Assembly (NCBI GenBank): GCA_029339505.1
Contig: JAQISU010000118.1
Coordinates: 5,321,501 to 5,385,500, forward strand
Direction: 5' to 3'
DNA from: Unio delphinus
Lineage: Eukaryota > Mollusca > Bivalvia > Unionida > Unionidae
Length of the DNA stretch: 64,000 bases
Both the position numbers and the translations under genes were made by a program. Below the pieces are notes generated by a model, which searched no databases, was not told where the DNA came from, and saw nothing but the letters and a program-made list of their open reading frames with translations. Positions within the stretch are counted from its first letter, which is position 1; each line of letters opens with the position of its first letter. Positions 18,151 through 31,022 of this stretch are shown in pieces.

Positions 18151-19027
18151 ATACCATATTTTCCTGCCTATAAGTTGATACTTTTTGACTTGGAAGTCAG
18201 GTCTTTGTCTTATACTCCAAATCGATTTGTATATGGATGGTGTCATTGAAATTGCATCAACTTATATATTGATTACGGTACCCGGTTTGCTTTTAAAATT
18301 GCTCTAAATTCGGCATTAGATTGAGGGCAAGAATCTACAGAATAGGTCAAATCAGTGAGGCTGCCAGACTGAGTAGGGAAATAAGACTCTTTTTTAGGGA
18401 AATGAAAATCTGTCAATATTCTATAGAAGCCGTTGTCCATACAAACTTTGTTATTAAGGACAAGAGATCATACCCATTACTTTGTATTCGAACTCGCCAA
18501 TAAAGATAATAGTGGGGTATATCGTTGAATAGGTTAGTAATAAAATGCTAATTATATCAAAGTCCAAACAGAACAAACACTTAAAAAATAGTATATGTAT
18601 ATATACGAATCGATTAAATGGAGCCCGTGACTTTCAAACTTACTATATAAAATGACAAGTTTTTATAAGTTATGTTCGTTACTACAGGTAATAAAATGAA
18701 CTACAACATGGATGTGCTTTCAGTTATAATAAAACAAGCATTGACTGTTTATACAGCTGTGTCAATTGATAACAGATTATAGCAGTGATTTGTTCAGAAG
18801 TAAAATCACAAGCATGTTAGCATCGGTAATGCAATTTCACGATTGCCGGTAATATGGAATATCATAAAACAATACCAATGCTAGTGTAAAATACGAAGCC
18901 AAGATATTGACCTGGCCTCGTCTTATACTCCGAATTGACTTATATCTGGACGAAGGATGGAAAATTTACAAAATTGCTGAATTTGAATTATACTCCGAAT
19001 CGACTTATAAGCCGGAAAATACGGTAT
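18151..19027. mobile_element. DNA-transposon relic with long terminal inverted repeats
   Basis: The left end ATACCATATTTTCCTGCCTA and the right end, ending CCGGAAAATACGGTAT, are inverted copies. The match extends through TTATACTCC(A/G)AATCGA, giving terminal repeats of at least 40 bases with subterminal copies near 18925 and 18990. The motif ACCGTATTTTCCGGCTTATA is shared with widespread animal DNA transposons. No transposase is present, so it is a non-autonomous or deleted copy. The superfamily is not assigned. Confidence 0.7.
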
Positions 19028-19145
19028 ATTAAAAGTATGTAACTAACTATTCCCTTGAAAGGGAATTTGATCATGTCAAGCTGTGTATGAAAGAATCCTT
19101 GGTGTTGAAGATATTTGCTATATTTACTTTTCAATTATTTTATAG

Positions 19146-19753
19146 GATTCTTTAAAAGAAAATACAGAAGAAAAACCCAAGAGAAAACTTCCAGATCCAG
19201 AAAAAGTCAAAAAGTCATCCCCTCAAGACTCTCATACCACCAAAAACACTAATGTTGTTACATTACCTCCTGCCAACTCTAATAGTAGACAATCCCAAAT
19301 GAAGGAAGAAAACACAGATACTGGCAAGACAAAGGATAAACAGAGAAAAAGTAATGAGAAATTAAAGTTGGAAAGAAATGCAAATGAGATTAATCTCAAG
19401 CAGGAAAGTAAAGATATAACTGATTCCAAATTGGATAAACATGAAAAAGAAACAGAACAAAAGCATGTTGAAAAGAGTGAAAAGGTGGACAAGAATGAAA
19501 AGCAGGAAAAGGTGGATAAAGTGGAAAAAGTTGAAAAAGTTGAGAAATTTGATAAAAGTGAAAAGCAGAAGTCAGCAGAAAAACATGAAAGTACTGAAAA
19601 AGGGAAACAGGATGAGAAACCAAAAGAAAAGGAGAAAGAAGTTGATAAGGAAAATTCTGCATCTGAAAAAGAGTCAACGATTATACCTCCAATTACTCAG
19701 AGTTCTTCACAAGCAATGCACAGTATAACACCATCTATACCCTCACTTAACAG
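19146..19753 (+). CDS. CDKL2/3: CDKL2/CDKL3-type kinase, long charged exon
   Basis: The acceptor is TTTTATAG / GATTC and the donor AACAG / GTAAGGT, phase 0 to 2. It encodes about 202 residues of the C-terminal tail. The middle is an extreme Lys/Glu tract with repeated EKVEKVEKVEK, likely a single long helix or disordered polyampholyte. The end carries IIPPITQSSSQAMHSITPS, which resembles the PPI/PPL-containing segment in the tails of vertebrate CDKL2 and CDKL3. Reading frame and phase agree with the neighbouring exons. The open frames seen on the other strand are shadows of the biased composition. Confidence 0.85.
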
Positions 19754-19875
19754 GTAAGGTACATGAAATGATACAGTCCAGTTGCAGTTTTTAATTTTGA
19801 GTAAAGTGGCTTTGCTAGTTACAAGGGGAGTAAAAAAATTTTTGTTTTCTTTTGCTTTGAATTATCTTTGTTTTA

Positions 19876-21065
19876 CAGTAGTCCCCCTCTTGAAAAGCCC
19901 ACCTGACCAACGGCCACCCGCTTCTTAGGACCAGACTTTCTTGCATTGAAAAATTTGTATTCAAAAGTACCCCTCAAGAATGGCTACTCCTCTAATGACC
20001 AGTGGCCAGCATATTTTTCAAATATATCCAGAACCATTCATTAATTCGTATTGTGACGTAAGGTAATTAATCAGATTATCTCTATCCTTGATACATGTCT
20101 CCCAGTGTCAAGTTTCCATTGCTGAAGAAATGTTGACTCAAGTACATATAACACTTAGATTAATATATCATTGTCTGTAAAAGTCGACTTTTACGTGAAA
20201 TGGTATCAACAAAGTTTTGGGCTTCACACATCTTTCGATCTCTTCTCTTTGGTTATAATAACCAGATGTAATTTCCAAGATCATAACAGGGTAAGCATAA
20301 GCTAAAACTAGATTTTGTGCATTAACACACATTGAGAACCTTGAACAAAACAGGGTGCCAGACAAAGACCGAAAAATCACATGACATCACATCTGTCACT
20401 TCCTTTACGAAGAAGGCATTTCATCCACTTGACAAAAGTTTTGTCTGCATTATTAAATCTCATACAGTTAACAGAAACTAAATAAATCATTACCAAACAT
20501 TAACATGTCATCATGTTAATGGAGATGCATTATTTTATAAGAAAGTCAGTTATTCTACTCGATGACATCAGGCGCACTGAGGAGGGGGACTTGCCAAACA
20601 ATTTTATATAGAAAAGACTCTAATAAAACAATTTTATAGTTAAAGACTCTGATAAACAACATCTTAACTGATAAGGAGGTTATTCAGCAGCAGTAGAAAA
20701 TGGAGCAAATGAAAAACGATTATGTGTGTATCAAGATTTAAATGATGTTTTTGGAACAGTTTTGCAATATGTGTGACAACAATACCAGCTTACATATCAC
20801 GCTTATGCCAAGAATAAGAACTATTAATGTATATTCAGTTAAACCGAATCTATTATAATAGCAAGAAGAACCTTGTAATAATTAATGTGACTGTTAAACA
20901 AAGATATAAAATGAAGATATTAAATGCTATGAAATATATAGTTCTTACTACGTACATTACTTATACTTCTCACAAAAGATTTAGTCTCCTTCTGGAAATG
21001 CCACCCATTTTAGAAGGCCACTTTCCCAGTGCAGAAGCAGTGGTCGTATAAGAGGGGGTCCACTG
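19876..21065. mobile_element. pogo/Tigger-like non-autonomous element with TA duplication
   Basis: The left end CAGTAGTCCCCCTCTTG and the right end CAAG-free complement AGAGGGGGTCCACTG are terminal inverted repeats of about 16 bases. Each is flanked by TA (19874-19875 and 21066-21067). Phrases about a protein-free GGCCAC / GTGGCC theme recur inside both ends. TA target sites and CAGT termini are typical of the pogo branch of Tc1/mariner. No transposase coding sequence is visible. Confidence 0.7.
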
Positions 21066-21067
21066 TA

Positions 21068-24000
21068 CATCAAAAGAAAACAAGATCAAAGCATTAATTT
21101 TAAGCTATCAGTTGACCTTAAAAACCGATGAATTTCATAAATGTTATCTTACATTTACTTTTCTATTTTAAAACAATAACGGATTAACAAGGTTGTTTCT
21201 CCAGAACTAATATTGCATCATCCCATAATTTGAGATGAAAAAAATCAACATTTGTGCATGCATTTGAAATGTTTCAGTTATATGAGAAGAAAAATGGCAA
21301 TTTTTGTGCATGCATTTGAAATGTTTCAGTTATATGAGAAGGAAAAAGGCAATTTTTGGTTTCATCTATGTCAGTAGCATTTTACTTAGAGATCATTTTT
21401 ATGCTATATGTATTACTGGTGTTTGATTTTTGGAATAACAACAAAAGTATCAATACTTACATGAGAGCTACTCTAAAAGTTATAAAATGTGCCTCAATAA
21501 CAATAGGTACATATATTGACTTGGTTTCATTAGTATTTTTAGTCCGTGCTTTTTTTAAAGTTTAACTGTACATACTGGATTTAAAATAGATTCCATGATA
21601 GCTTTGAAAGTGTAAAATATTTTCTAATAAATAACAATAAAATGATGTCATTGTAGAGTTTTCAGTCATTTTGGTTCACATGCATTCGTTTTTAATGCCA
21701 AACTATTCATTTGTACTTTGTGGAAGTAACAATTTGGAAATGATGATTCAATTTTATTTTTGATTTGGTTGTATAATGAAATGAATTTGCACTGTTCTCT
21801 GATAGTTTATGAGGAGGACAAATTAATTGTTATGGATAAGCAAAATATTGATGTATAAATGACAGGTACAGTAATAAAAGGGAAATATTTTTGATTAAAT
21901 ATATTTTTTATATCTTTTTTTTAATACAATTTTGCACATCTCTTCAAGACAGAAAAATTAAAAGCCCCAAAAATATGTGTCCTAAAGAATTTGACCGTTA
22001 ACAGTATATCTGATATGCTGACCAGTATCTAGTCAGTGCAAAATACACTTTTTTCCCCCAGCTGATCAACCTTTTATGTATATGGAGATCACAGGTTTGT
22101 TTCAATATCATAACTTTAAACTTTACTGATAAAATTTGTAACTATTTCATGGAACAATATAACTGAAATGATTTGACACAGCGTAATGTAACATGAGTTT
22201 TTAAATCTTTTCATATCCAGTAAATTATGTATGAATCTGTTATCTTGTTATTCAAATCTGTAAATGAAAATATTACAAATAAATATAAATCCGGCAGTTG
22301 ATAGAAATAAAAATGTAAATACCCCATGCACGAATCTGTAAAAGTGGGAAATAAAACATAAATATACGACAAATTCAGGACTCCAAGCCATTCCTATACT
22401 CTATATAAATCTTTATAAGTCCTAATACTTATTATCCCTCTATCTTTGACCATAGCTTGCCAAGATCCTTATCATATCCCAACAATTTAGGGCTGAAGCA
22501 CATGTCATGTTTGCTTAGAAGTCTTTTTTTTCAGACCAACAATAAAACAATACATATAATGATTTATAATGACAAATGTGCTCAGTATTGTAGAGAAAGA
22601 AATAGCAGCAATGAATATTTGTAGTGTTTAGATTATTATTTCTCTGTATTATGTTAGTGTTGTTAGATTTAAAAATAGCCAGTGAATGCATTTTAAAATA
22701 AAAAATATTCCAGTTACTCATAGAGTCCATATAAAAATGATACAAAGTTCTAAATTGCATATGTATCTATTTACTCCAGATAGGAAGTGCCTTCATTAGG
22801 TCAAAAGTATGTTTACTGGAACAGCACTTGTACCACTACCTCGATAACTCATGCCCTGATAACATGCAAACCTGCTTATAACATGGGATCAGGCATGAAT
22901 CCTATTTTCTGAACCAGAAATTACCCCAAAAATTAATCTTTATTTGTTGAAAATGACGATAAAAATTGGTACTTTGATATATCGCTCATTTTATCATCAA
23001 AAATGGTAGATAGGACCAGGAAATTTTAATTAACATTATGAATAACAAGTTTAAAAATAGGTCATACAATTTGTTACATTTTATTTCCAATCGACATTTC
23101 TAGTACACCACAATTTACGATCTGTAATGAAATTTTGATAAATAAAAATGTCAAGCTGTGTGGAGGCAGTCCTTTAATAAATAAATTCAAATTAAATAAT
23201 CTTTTATCGATTGAAATCTGTGTTCTAGTTCTATCTTTACTTCCTTTTAAGTGTAATCATCATAAATGCAATGTGTGCTCTTGTAATTGAATGTAAAATA
23301 TGTCAATCTATGTAACAGCTGTGTCAGCGAGCGTTTCTCTGAGAACCTAATTAAGTGCTGTGTTTTTTTCAACTGACTTCAGGAAATATTTGTTGTTTTG
23401 TTGCACTGAATAAAGCTGGCCTCCTTTGTAATATCATGTTAATTATCTCTTTGGAATCAAATAAACTTAAAATATAGTGACCCTAGTTGTATGTCGGATG
23501 AACTCACTTCATTTGATCAGGTGAAGACTGTTAGAAATATTATTATGTATGTAACATAATCTACCTTTAATTAACCAACTCTTTCATAACTGTGAACAAA
23601 GATAGCATGGCAGCCAAGTGAAATGGATATTTCATAAATTAAAGAGCTTGATTTCACAGACACAGACCATTGTGGGCAAACATGTTTCAGAGAATTCTTG
23701 TACTGGCACTTATAGATATCCTCAAAGATGATAAGAAGTTGTATTGTTACTTTCAATGAAATAATGACATCAATAATGTACTCATTGAACAATACAAAAA
23801 TTGAGTTTCAAGGTAAATGATTGTCTCACGAAATAAATGATAAATGTTGCTTGTTTCTGAAAAAAAGAAATCTTGTTTTGTGGTGTATAAACAGTTAGTC
23901 TAGTTCCCTGCTCTGTGGACTCTAGATTTGGCAGGTTATTATTAAACACCAATATGGGGACCAGACTCACCAAAGAAAACAAAAAGCAGTGATGTAATAC

Positions 24001-25500
24001 ACAGATTTTTCATGTACACATGATGATTGTTGAAACCAGTTGGAACTATCTTTCAGATGTTGGACATTTTGAAAATAAATGTTAAACAGAATAATGAACA
24101 ACTTCATTAGAAAAAGCGCATTAATTAAAAATTAATATTGACATGATTGTAAAAGGAGGATTCAGTTATTAAACAACCCAGTTCCCTAACGCTGCCCCCA
24201 TCCTTTTTTTTTTCTTCTCAGTGTCAAAGTGATTTCAACTTTTAGAGGTCTTTCGGTAACTCCGGCTTATTGTGCAGTCTATGTTTATGGACCCATTTGT
24301 GTGGTAGTTATCAAGGGAGAGGTGTACTAAGATCAGATAATTTGTGTGTTGAGTTACTTAATGTGCTATTGATTGGTAATATTATCCATATATTTTGTAT
24401 AATTTCCCTATTTTTTTATATATATTTTTGGGACCAAATTTAGAGTAAGGACTCCATAATTTTGTAACTGGCTTGGAGGTCTGTAATTTAAGTAAAATCA
24501 GCAAATTTAATTTTATGCAAAAATATCTAAATTGATGATATACAGAGGGCAGACATCAGCTGATTTATAATTGCCTTAATTCATTTGGTGATTTTTCAGA
24601 TACAACCAGATTGAACAATTCCACCTGATACATTATTTCTTCTGATAAAAATGGTGCTTAAAAAAATTTTCATTGCATTCATTTTTTAAGGAAAAAAATA
24701 CATTAGATATTGATTGGCAAAAGCAATTTGAACACTCTACAAATCTACCTTATCAGTTTATAATCTTATTGCAGACTTGCATGGACTTTATTTACTCATG
24801 TTTAGAATTCATGCAGTATTTATTATCATATTTTATTTTGTTGTTTTTCATTCTCAGAGTGAATATTATTCTACAGTGTTTGAGGTGAATTAGAAACTCA
24901 TGCTACACTTTTCTCTGGAATCCGAAATTTAACCATTTCAGTCTTCTAATGGTGTAGGTGTCTAGCAATTAAGCTCTGTTAAGACTCATACATTAGTGCC
25001 TTCTAGCCTCTTCTAGTTATGTAGACTACTCATAGAGTGTGTTTGACTTGTCAACCTACAGTATCGGTAGATCACTATATATTAGCACTACATTTTTGTA
25101 AATTTAGTGAGGAAACCTATTTTTAAAAGAAATAAATGATACGTTCAAATATTAAGTGATATCAATTGCAACAATTAAATGTTTCTAACCTGTTAAATTG
25201 TCTGAATTAGTCACAAATGTTAAGATGCTAAATATATTATGATTAATGGGTTCAGTCTGTCTTGCAAAGAGAACACAATAATCAAAATAAAGAACTTGAG
25301 GGAAAATGTATCAAGGATATGATTCATTGACGTATTTTGTTAGATAAATAGTTTTGATTATTTTCAAAGCTTTTCTTGGGGTACAGTAACGAATGAACCA
25401 ATCATGCTTTTAAAAGGGTGCGCCTCAATGATTAGAAACATAATGTAGTCAAAGGAAAGAAATGGTTAGATGAATAGAGATGAGTGATTTAAAATAACGT
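21068..25500. other. Intron sequence without recognised genes
   Basis: AT-rich intronic sequence. A direct duplication of about 58 bases (TTTTTGTGCATGCATTTGAA onward) lies at about 21250-21355. I find no splice-bounded open frame in phase 2 and no convincing transposon termini. Confidence 0.5.
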
Positions 25501-25503
25501 CTT

Positions 25504-27230
25504 TTAATAATAATAATAAAAATAATAATAATGACTTTATTTAAAGAGGGTAACACAATTAGCTAAGAACTAATCTACGTTGAGGCCCTCGTACAAGGAA
25601 TTTATTTAATTCAGCAGCATCTCAGGAGCCACTGGATATATTGGGTTTGGAAGATGGAAATAGAGTGAGCATTTCTAATCTCAACTGGAATACTATTCCA
25701 GACCAAAGTTCCAGAGTATTGGAAACTTTTCTTTAATAATTCCTTATTTGGTTTGGGAATTTTATACTGTTTTGTAGATATTGATCGCAGGTGGGGTGTA
25801 TTACCAGGTAGCCTATACTGGAATAGGGATTGTAAATATTAAGGAGCACTATTATTGGATATCCTGTACATTAATTTGGCTTTTCTTAAATGTATTCGGT
25901 CTTTAAAATAGGTAATATTTTTAACTTACCAGCTAAATTTTCCTTGCTTTCTTTCTGGTTTGATATTAGCCTAAATGCTCTTTTCTGAAGATTTTCCAAC
26001 TTTGGTATGTTTTTATCATTTGAATTACCCCATACTGTATTACAGTAGTCTAAATACGGTTGTATGTAACTGTTATAAAATAATTTTCTGTGCCTTTCAG
26101 GGAGAAAATGTCTTATCCTACTGAGAAGCCATAAACTTGAATTGACCTTTTTACTGATATGTTTGATATGATCAGTCCATGATAGATTATTATCTACCAA
26201 AACACCAAGTAGTCTGTCATGACAGACCATTTGCACATTTTTATCCTTCAATGTCAGACATAGTTCATTGCTATCAAGATTTTTCTGTTTTTTTCTTGTT
26301 GAGATAAGTAATATTTTAGTTTTACCAGTATTTACTACCATGCCATTGCATGTGCACCAGTTTTCCAGCTTGTTTAATGCATTCTGTAAATAATTTCGAG
26401 CTCATGCTTTGTGTTTTGGATGTCTGATAATGTTGTGTCATCTACATAGAGATCTGTAGATGATATTGAGTCTCTTAGTAAAAGTGATAGGTCGTTAATA
26501 TAGTAAATGGACCTAGAATTGAGCCTTGTGGCACTCCATATCTAATTGTTTCAGGTTCGGACAGAACGTTATTTATATAAACATGTTGTGTTCTCTCACT
26601 TAAGTATGAAGTAAACCATCTAACTGTTTTTTCATCGCATTGGTAGATTTTTAGTTTCTTCAAAAGGATTTCATGATCCACCATGTCAAACGCTTTCCTG
26701 AAATCTACAAATACAGATCCTATTATTTTACTTTGGTCAAGTGCTTGAAGCCATTTATCAGTTAGGGAGATCAAGGCAGTCTCACATGAATGTTTCTGTC
26801 TAAAGCCTGATTGATTAGGGTGTAACAGCAAGTGTTTGGTTAAATATGACATGAATGAGTCATGAACATGTTTTTCAAATCAATTTTGACAAATTTGGTA
26901 GTATTGAGATTGGTCGGTAGTTATCAGCATCATTCTTAGATCCAGATTTGTAAATAGGAGTTACTTTTGCAGTTTTCCTTATTTTGGGGACAGATGAGGT
27001 TGCAATACTTAAATTGATTATGAATGTTATGCTATCTAAAATAGCAGAGGCAGAAGATTTAATGAGTTTTGGACCAATCTTATTAAGTCCTGTAGCTTTC
27101 TTGGTATCAAGTTCACAGAGACATTTTTTAACAAAGTTTTTTGATACTGGTGGGATAGAGAAACATACTTCCTTAGAGATTTTGCTGCTGCAGAATTTTT
27201 AAATGAAGATGCATAATTAAGAATATTATC
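25504..27230 (-). mobile_element. 5'-truncated non-LTR retrotransposon (L2/CR1-like LINE)
   Basis: The element lies on the - strand. Its 3' end is a (TAA/TTA)n tract at 25504-25532, next to a 3' UTR that reads GACTTTATTTAAAGAGGGTA on the + strand. A related 3' end occurs at 40411, so both belong to one family. Only reverse transcriptase sequence is left; the endonuclease half is missing at the right-hand (5') end. Confidence 0.85.
25886..27202 (-). pseudogene. LINE reverse transcriptase, broken
   Basis: Reading the - strand, motifs appear in reverse transcriptase order: NYRPIS near 26920, QSGFRQKHSCETALI and VDFRKAFDMVDHEILL at about 26700-26810, then YGVPQGSILGP near 26520. YVDDT, the catalytic motif, is near 26450, and the thumb region with LGVLVDNNLSWTDHI is at about 26150-26220. 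At least two frameshifts break the frame, one right after the PQGS block. The combination of the RHSCETAL and SYLSxR blocks points to the L2/CR1/Jockey group. Confidence 0.85.
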
Positions 27231-28911
27231 CCCTTTTTGATGTGCAAGATACTTGAATTGGCTATGAGAAAACTAATGTGTGTATGTTGATGAATCAATC
27301 TTATTAACTTAGTAGACATTGTTTTCATGACTTGTCAGATAAAACATGTCCACCAAATCTGGTTGCTATTATTTTAGGATTTTCCCTTAAGTTCTTAAGT
27401 ATGATGTACTTATTCCATTCCTTTTCTTTCCTATTTAACTAAAGCATGGAAATAGACTTATCCTATAATACTCTTCTATACTTACCTTCCCATATCTGCT
27501 GTACATTACAAGACGTGTATGCCATTATGCCAAAGATTCTGTTGTCATGGGTGTCGTATGCAAAATGTTGTATGAAATCAGGTGACACCATGAGCACTTC
27601 TGAATTACATTGTTAGTATTTTATATATGTGTGAAATCTTACATTTGTACCCTCAATGGTACAGTTAAATTACAACAGAAGAAAACAAAGAAAGACTCAG
27701 TTTAATCATGACACACTTTCATTTACTTGGGATCCCTGGTTACAGAGTGCTTGCCTTATAATGAGGGAGTTATGTAGCAGTATTTTAAGATTGAGTTTAT
27801 GCAAAAACAAGCCAATACATTCAGTAGAGATGCTTCTTTATAAATGATTTTCACACCTATGTACTCATTACCTCGCATTACATTGCCAATATAAAACACC
27901 TTTTTCTTTCATTGAATTCTTTGTGATATTGAGAACTTTTAAGTTCATATTCTGGTGACTAAATTTTAATTTTCTGTAAACAGTAGTTACAGTAACCAGT
28001 AACCTGCATCTAGTTAGCAGCTTTCAACTTGGTGGAGGTTTACAATATTTTTTTAATTTCAGATAAATGTAGGTTGCTTTACATATTGCTATAGATATGA
28101 TGGTTTATATTAAGCATGTTATCAGTTTGTTATTGGTTCTTTTTTATGGATAGGTCTCTTTTATAGAGAGGTTTACAAAAATGATGACAATAAGAAATGG
28201 GACTGATAAATGTTAAGTGACCTTTATACAGAGTACCAGCTAAAGCAAGGTTTCACAGTAGTATGAGAGCTGATGTGGCTTGCCATTTATACTCACTTAT
28301 AAGTCGAGTCAAAGTGCAAACTGCACAGATTCAGATCTGCTGTCGCATAATGCCCCAACAGCTCTGTCTGTGCATATTCTAAGGAGTAATCAATAAAAGC
28401 TTGACATAGACCTGATCTGCCAGTGGATTATATTATAACAGATCAGAGTGTTTTGTTTTCTGCAGTTTAACTTGACTATTAAGTGCCTATAAATGGTCAG
28501 GTGATTGGACTTGTGACCAAAAGGTGCAGGTTAATTTCACACTACTAGATCAGTCTGAAATAACTACCATAATGTGACTTTGGCCAAAGCACTTGATTGT
28601 ACTTGCCTTGGCATGATATCATTTTACTGTGCCATAAAATAAATATTTTAAGAAAGAAAAAAATTGTTTTCTATGACTGTTAATATTTGTTACTGAACTT
28701 GACAAATGTTATCCTGGAGATTTTAGATGGATATTTTTGTATCTATCCTGAACCCCAAAATCCTGTGTACAAAATGTCATAAAAAAAAGGTGTTTGGAAT
28801 GACAGATTGAATGGCTTTATTATTCTTTCACAATAAACTAGAAGAGTTACAGATTCAAACTGTAGTAGATGAATATTTTGTGTGGAAGAATGTGCATTTA
28901 TTTTATAATAT
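27231..28911. other. Intron sequence, nothing recognised
   Basis: AT-rich with no coding or mobile-element signal I can support. Confidence 0.5.
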
Positions 28912-30211
28912 AATTTGAACTCAGTCATATTTATAATTTGAACTGTCATATATCATATATTTAATTTGAACTCAGTCATATTTATAATTTGAACTGTCAT
29001 ATATTTAATTTGAACTCAGTCATATTTATAATTTGAACTGTCATATATCATATATTTAATTTGAACTCAGTCATATTTATAATTTGAACTGTCATATTTA
29101 ATTGAAACTCAGTCATATTGATAATTTAAACTGTCATTTATAATTTGTCATTTATAATTTGAACTGTCATATATTTAATTTGAACTCAGTCATATTTATA
29201 ATTTGAACTGTCATATATCATATATTTAATTTGAACTCAGTCATATTTATAATTTGAACTGTCATATTTAATTGAAACTCAGTCATATTTATAATTTAAA
29301 CTGTCATTTATAATTTGTCATTTATAATTTGAACTGTCATATATTTAATTTGAACTCAGTCATATTTATAATTTGAACTGTCATATATCATATATTTAAT
29401 TTGAACTCAGTCATATTTATAATTTGAACTGTCATATTTAATTGAAACTCAGTCATATTTATAATTTAAACTGTCATTTATAATTTGAACTGTCATATAT
29501 CATATATTTAATTTGAACTCAGTCATATTTATAATTTGAACTGTCATATTTAATTGAAACTCAGTCATATTTATAATTTAAACTGTCATTTATAATTTGT
29601 CATTTATAATTTGAACTGTCATATATTTAATTTGAACTCAGTCATATTTATAATTTGAACTGTCATATATCATATATTTAATTTGAACTCAGTCATATTT
29701 ATAATTTGAACTGTCATATTTAATTGAAACTCAGTCATATTTATAATTTAAACTGTCATTTATAATTTGTCATTTATAATTTGAACTGTCATATATTTAA
29801 TTTGAACTCAGTCATATTTATAATTTGAACTGTCATATATTTAATTTGAACTCAGTCATATTTATAATTTGAACTGTCATATATCATATATTTAATTTGA
29901 ACTCAGTCATATTTATAATTTGAACTGTCATATTTAATTGAAACTCAGTCATATTTATAATTTAAACTGTCATTTATAATTTGTCATTTATAATTTGAAC
30001 TGTCATATATTTAATTTGAACTCAGTCATATTTATAATTTGAACTGTCATATATTTAATTTGAACTCAGTCATATTTATAATTTGAACTGTCATATATCA
30101 TATATTTAATCTGAACTCAGTCATATTTATAATTTGAACTGTCATATTTTTAATTTGAACTCAGTCATATTTATAATTTAAACTGTCGTATTTATAAATT
30201 GAACTCAGTCA
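28912..30211. repeat. AT-rich compound satellite with 170-bp higher-order unit
   Basis: The short motifs CTCAGTCATATTTATAATTT and GAACTGTCATATATTTAATT alternate. A marker variant, ATTGAAACTC, recurs at 29101, 29271, 29441, 29553, 29723 and 29937. The spacings are 170, 170, 112, 170 and 214, so the array is built from a roughly 170-bp composite unit with one shortened and one lengthened copy. Confidence 0.9.
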
Positions 30212-30295
30212 TATTTTCTCATAATTTTATCAGACTAACAGCTGAAGATACTCCAATTTTTGTGATTTTCAGTTACACATTATTTTAAGCAGGAA

Positions 30296-30520
30296 TCTTT
30301 TATGAACATTAAAGCTGCTTTGTTAAACCAAATAATGCTGGAATCTATAATTAAAGAGGTTTTCATAGTATTTTATGAACATTGGAGCTGCTTTGTCAAG
30401 CAAAATAATGCTGGAATCTATAATTAAAGAGGTTTTCATAGTATTTTATGAACATTGAAGCTGCTTTGTCAAGCAAAATAATGCTGGAATCAATACTTAA
30501 AGTTTTCATAATATTTTGCA
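30296..30520. repeat. 73-bp tandem repeat, three copies
   Basis: Three copies start with TTTTATGAACATT at about 30298, 30371 and 30444. Each continues GCTGCTTTGT and AATAATGCTGGAATC. The second and third are nearly identical. Confidence 0.85.
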
Positions 30521-30692
30521 GATTTCATTTGCAGTTAAGGCTTACAGCTTGCATTTGCAGTACGATAGGTCAGCTGTCTGCTGTAAATTAATTAGTACAG
30601 TCACAATATGCACGTTCCATAAAGTAATAGCACAGCCAATGGAGACTTCATACTTATTCCATTTCACTGCATGCTGACTTGTTATTTTCCAG

Positions 30693-30791
30693 TCCAAATA
30701 TGGTGTCGTTTTCCCCTCAATTAGCTACTGTAAACAACTTAACTTTGGCAAGTTCTTGGGGATCCTCTTTTTCTGGTACCCCTCCACTGAG
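30693..30791 (+). CDS. CDKL2/3: CDKL2/CDKL3-type kinase, short tail exon
   Basis: The acceptor is TTATTTTCCAG / TCC and the donor CTGAG / GTAAGC, phase 2 to 2. It encodes about 33 residues, SPNMVSFSPQLATVNNLTLA and then SSWGSSFSGTPPLR. It is Ser/Pro-rich and probably disordered. The length is a multiple of three with matching phases, so the exon could be skipped without a frameshift. Assignment rests on the splice sites, the exact phase fit to both neighbours and the tail-like composition. Confidence 0.72.
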
Positions 30792-30859
30792 GTAAGCTTC
30801 ATTTATCATTAGCATCTTCATTACTGAATTCACTCATGCATGGTGTGTACCCAACTGTG

Positions 30860-31022
30860 AAACAGCAGAGAATCTGGCCAATGAAAAGAGTATGCTATGA
30901 AACAGCAGAGAATCTGGCCAATCAAAAAGAGTATGCTATGAAACAGCAGAGAATCTGGCCAATGAAAAAGAGTATGCTATGAAACAGCAGAGAATCTGGC
31001 CAATGAAAAAGAGTATGAAGAA
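30860..31022. repeat. 41-bp tandem repeat, four copies
   Basis: Four nearly identical units of GAAACAGCAGAGAATCTGGC followed by CAATGAAAAAGAGTATGCTAT lie directly downstream of a kinase exon. Confidence 0.9.

Noticed and set aside
19232..19677. Minus-strand frames over the charged kinase exon
   Set aside because: Ser/Phe/Leu-rich complements of the Lys/Glu-rich + strand exon.
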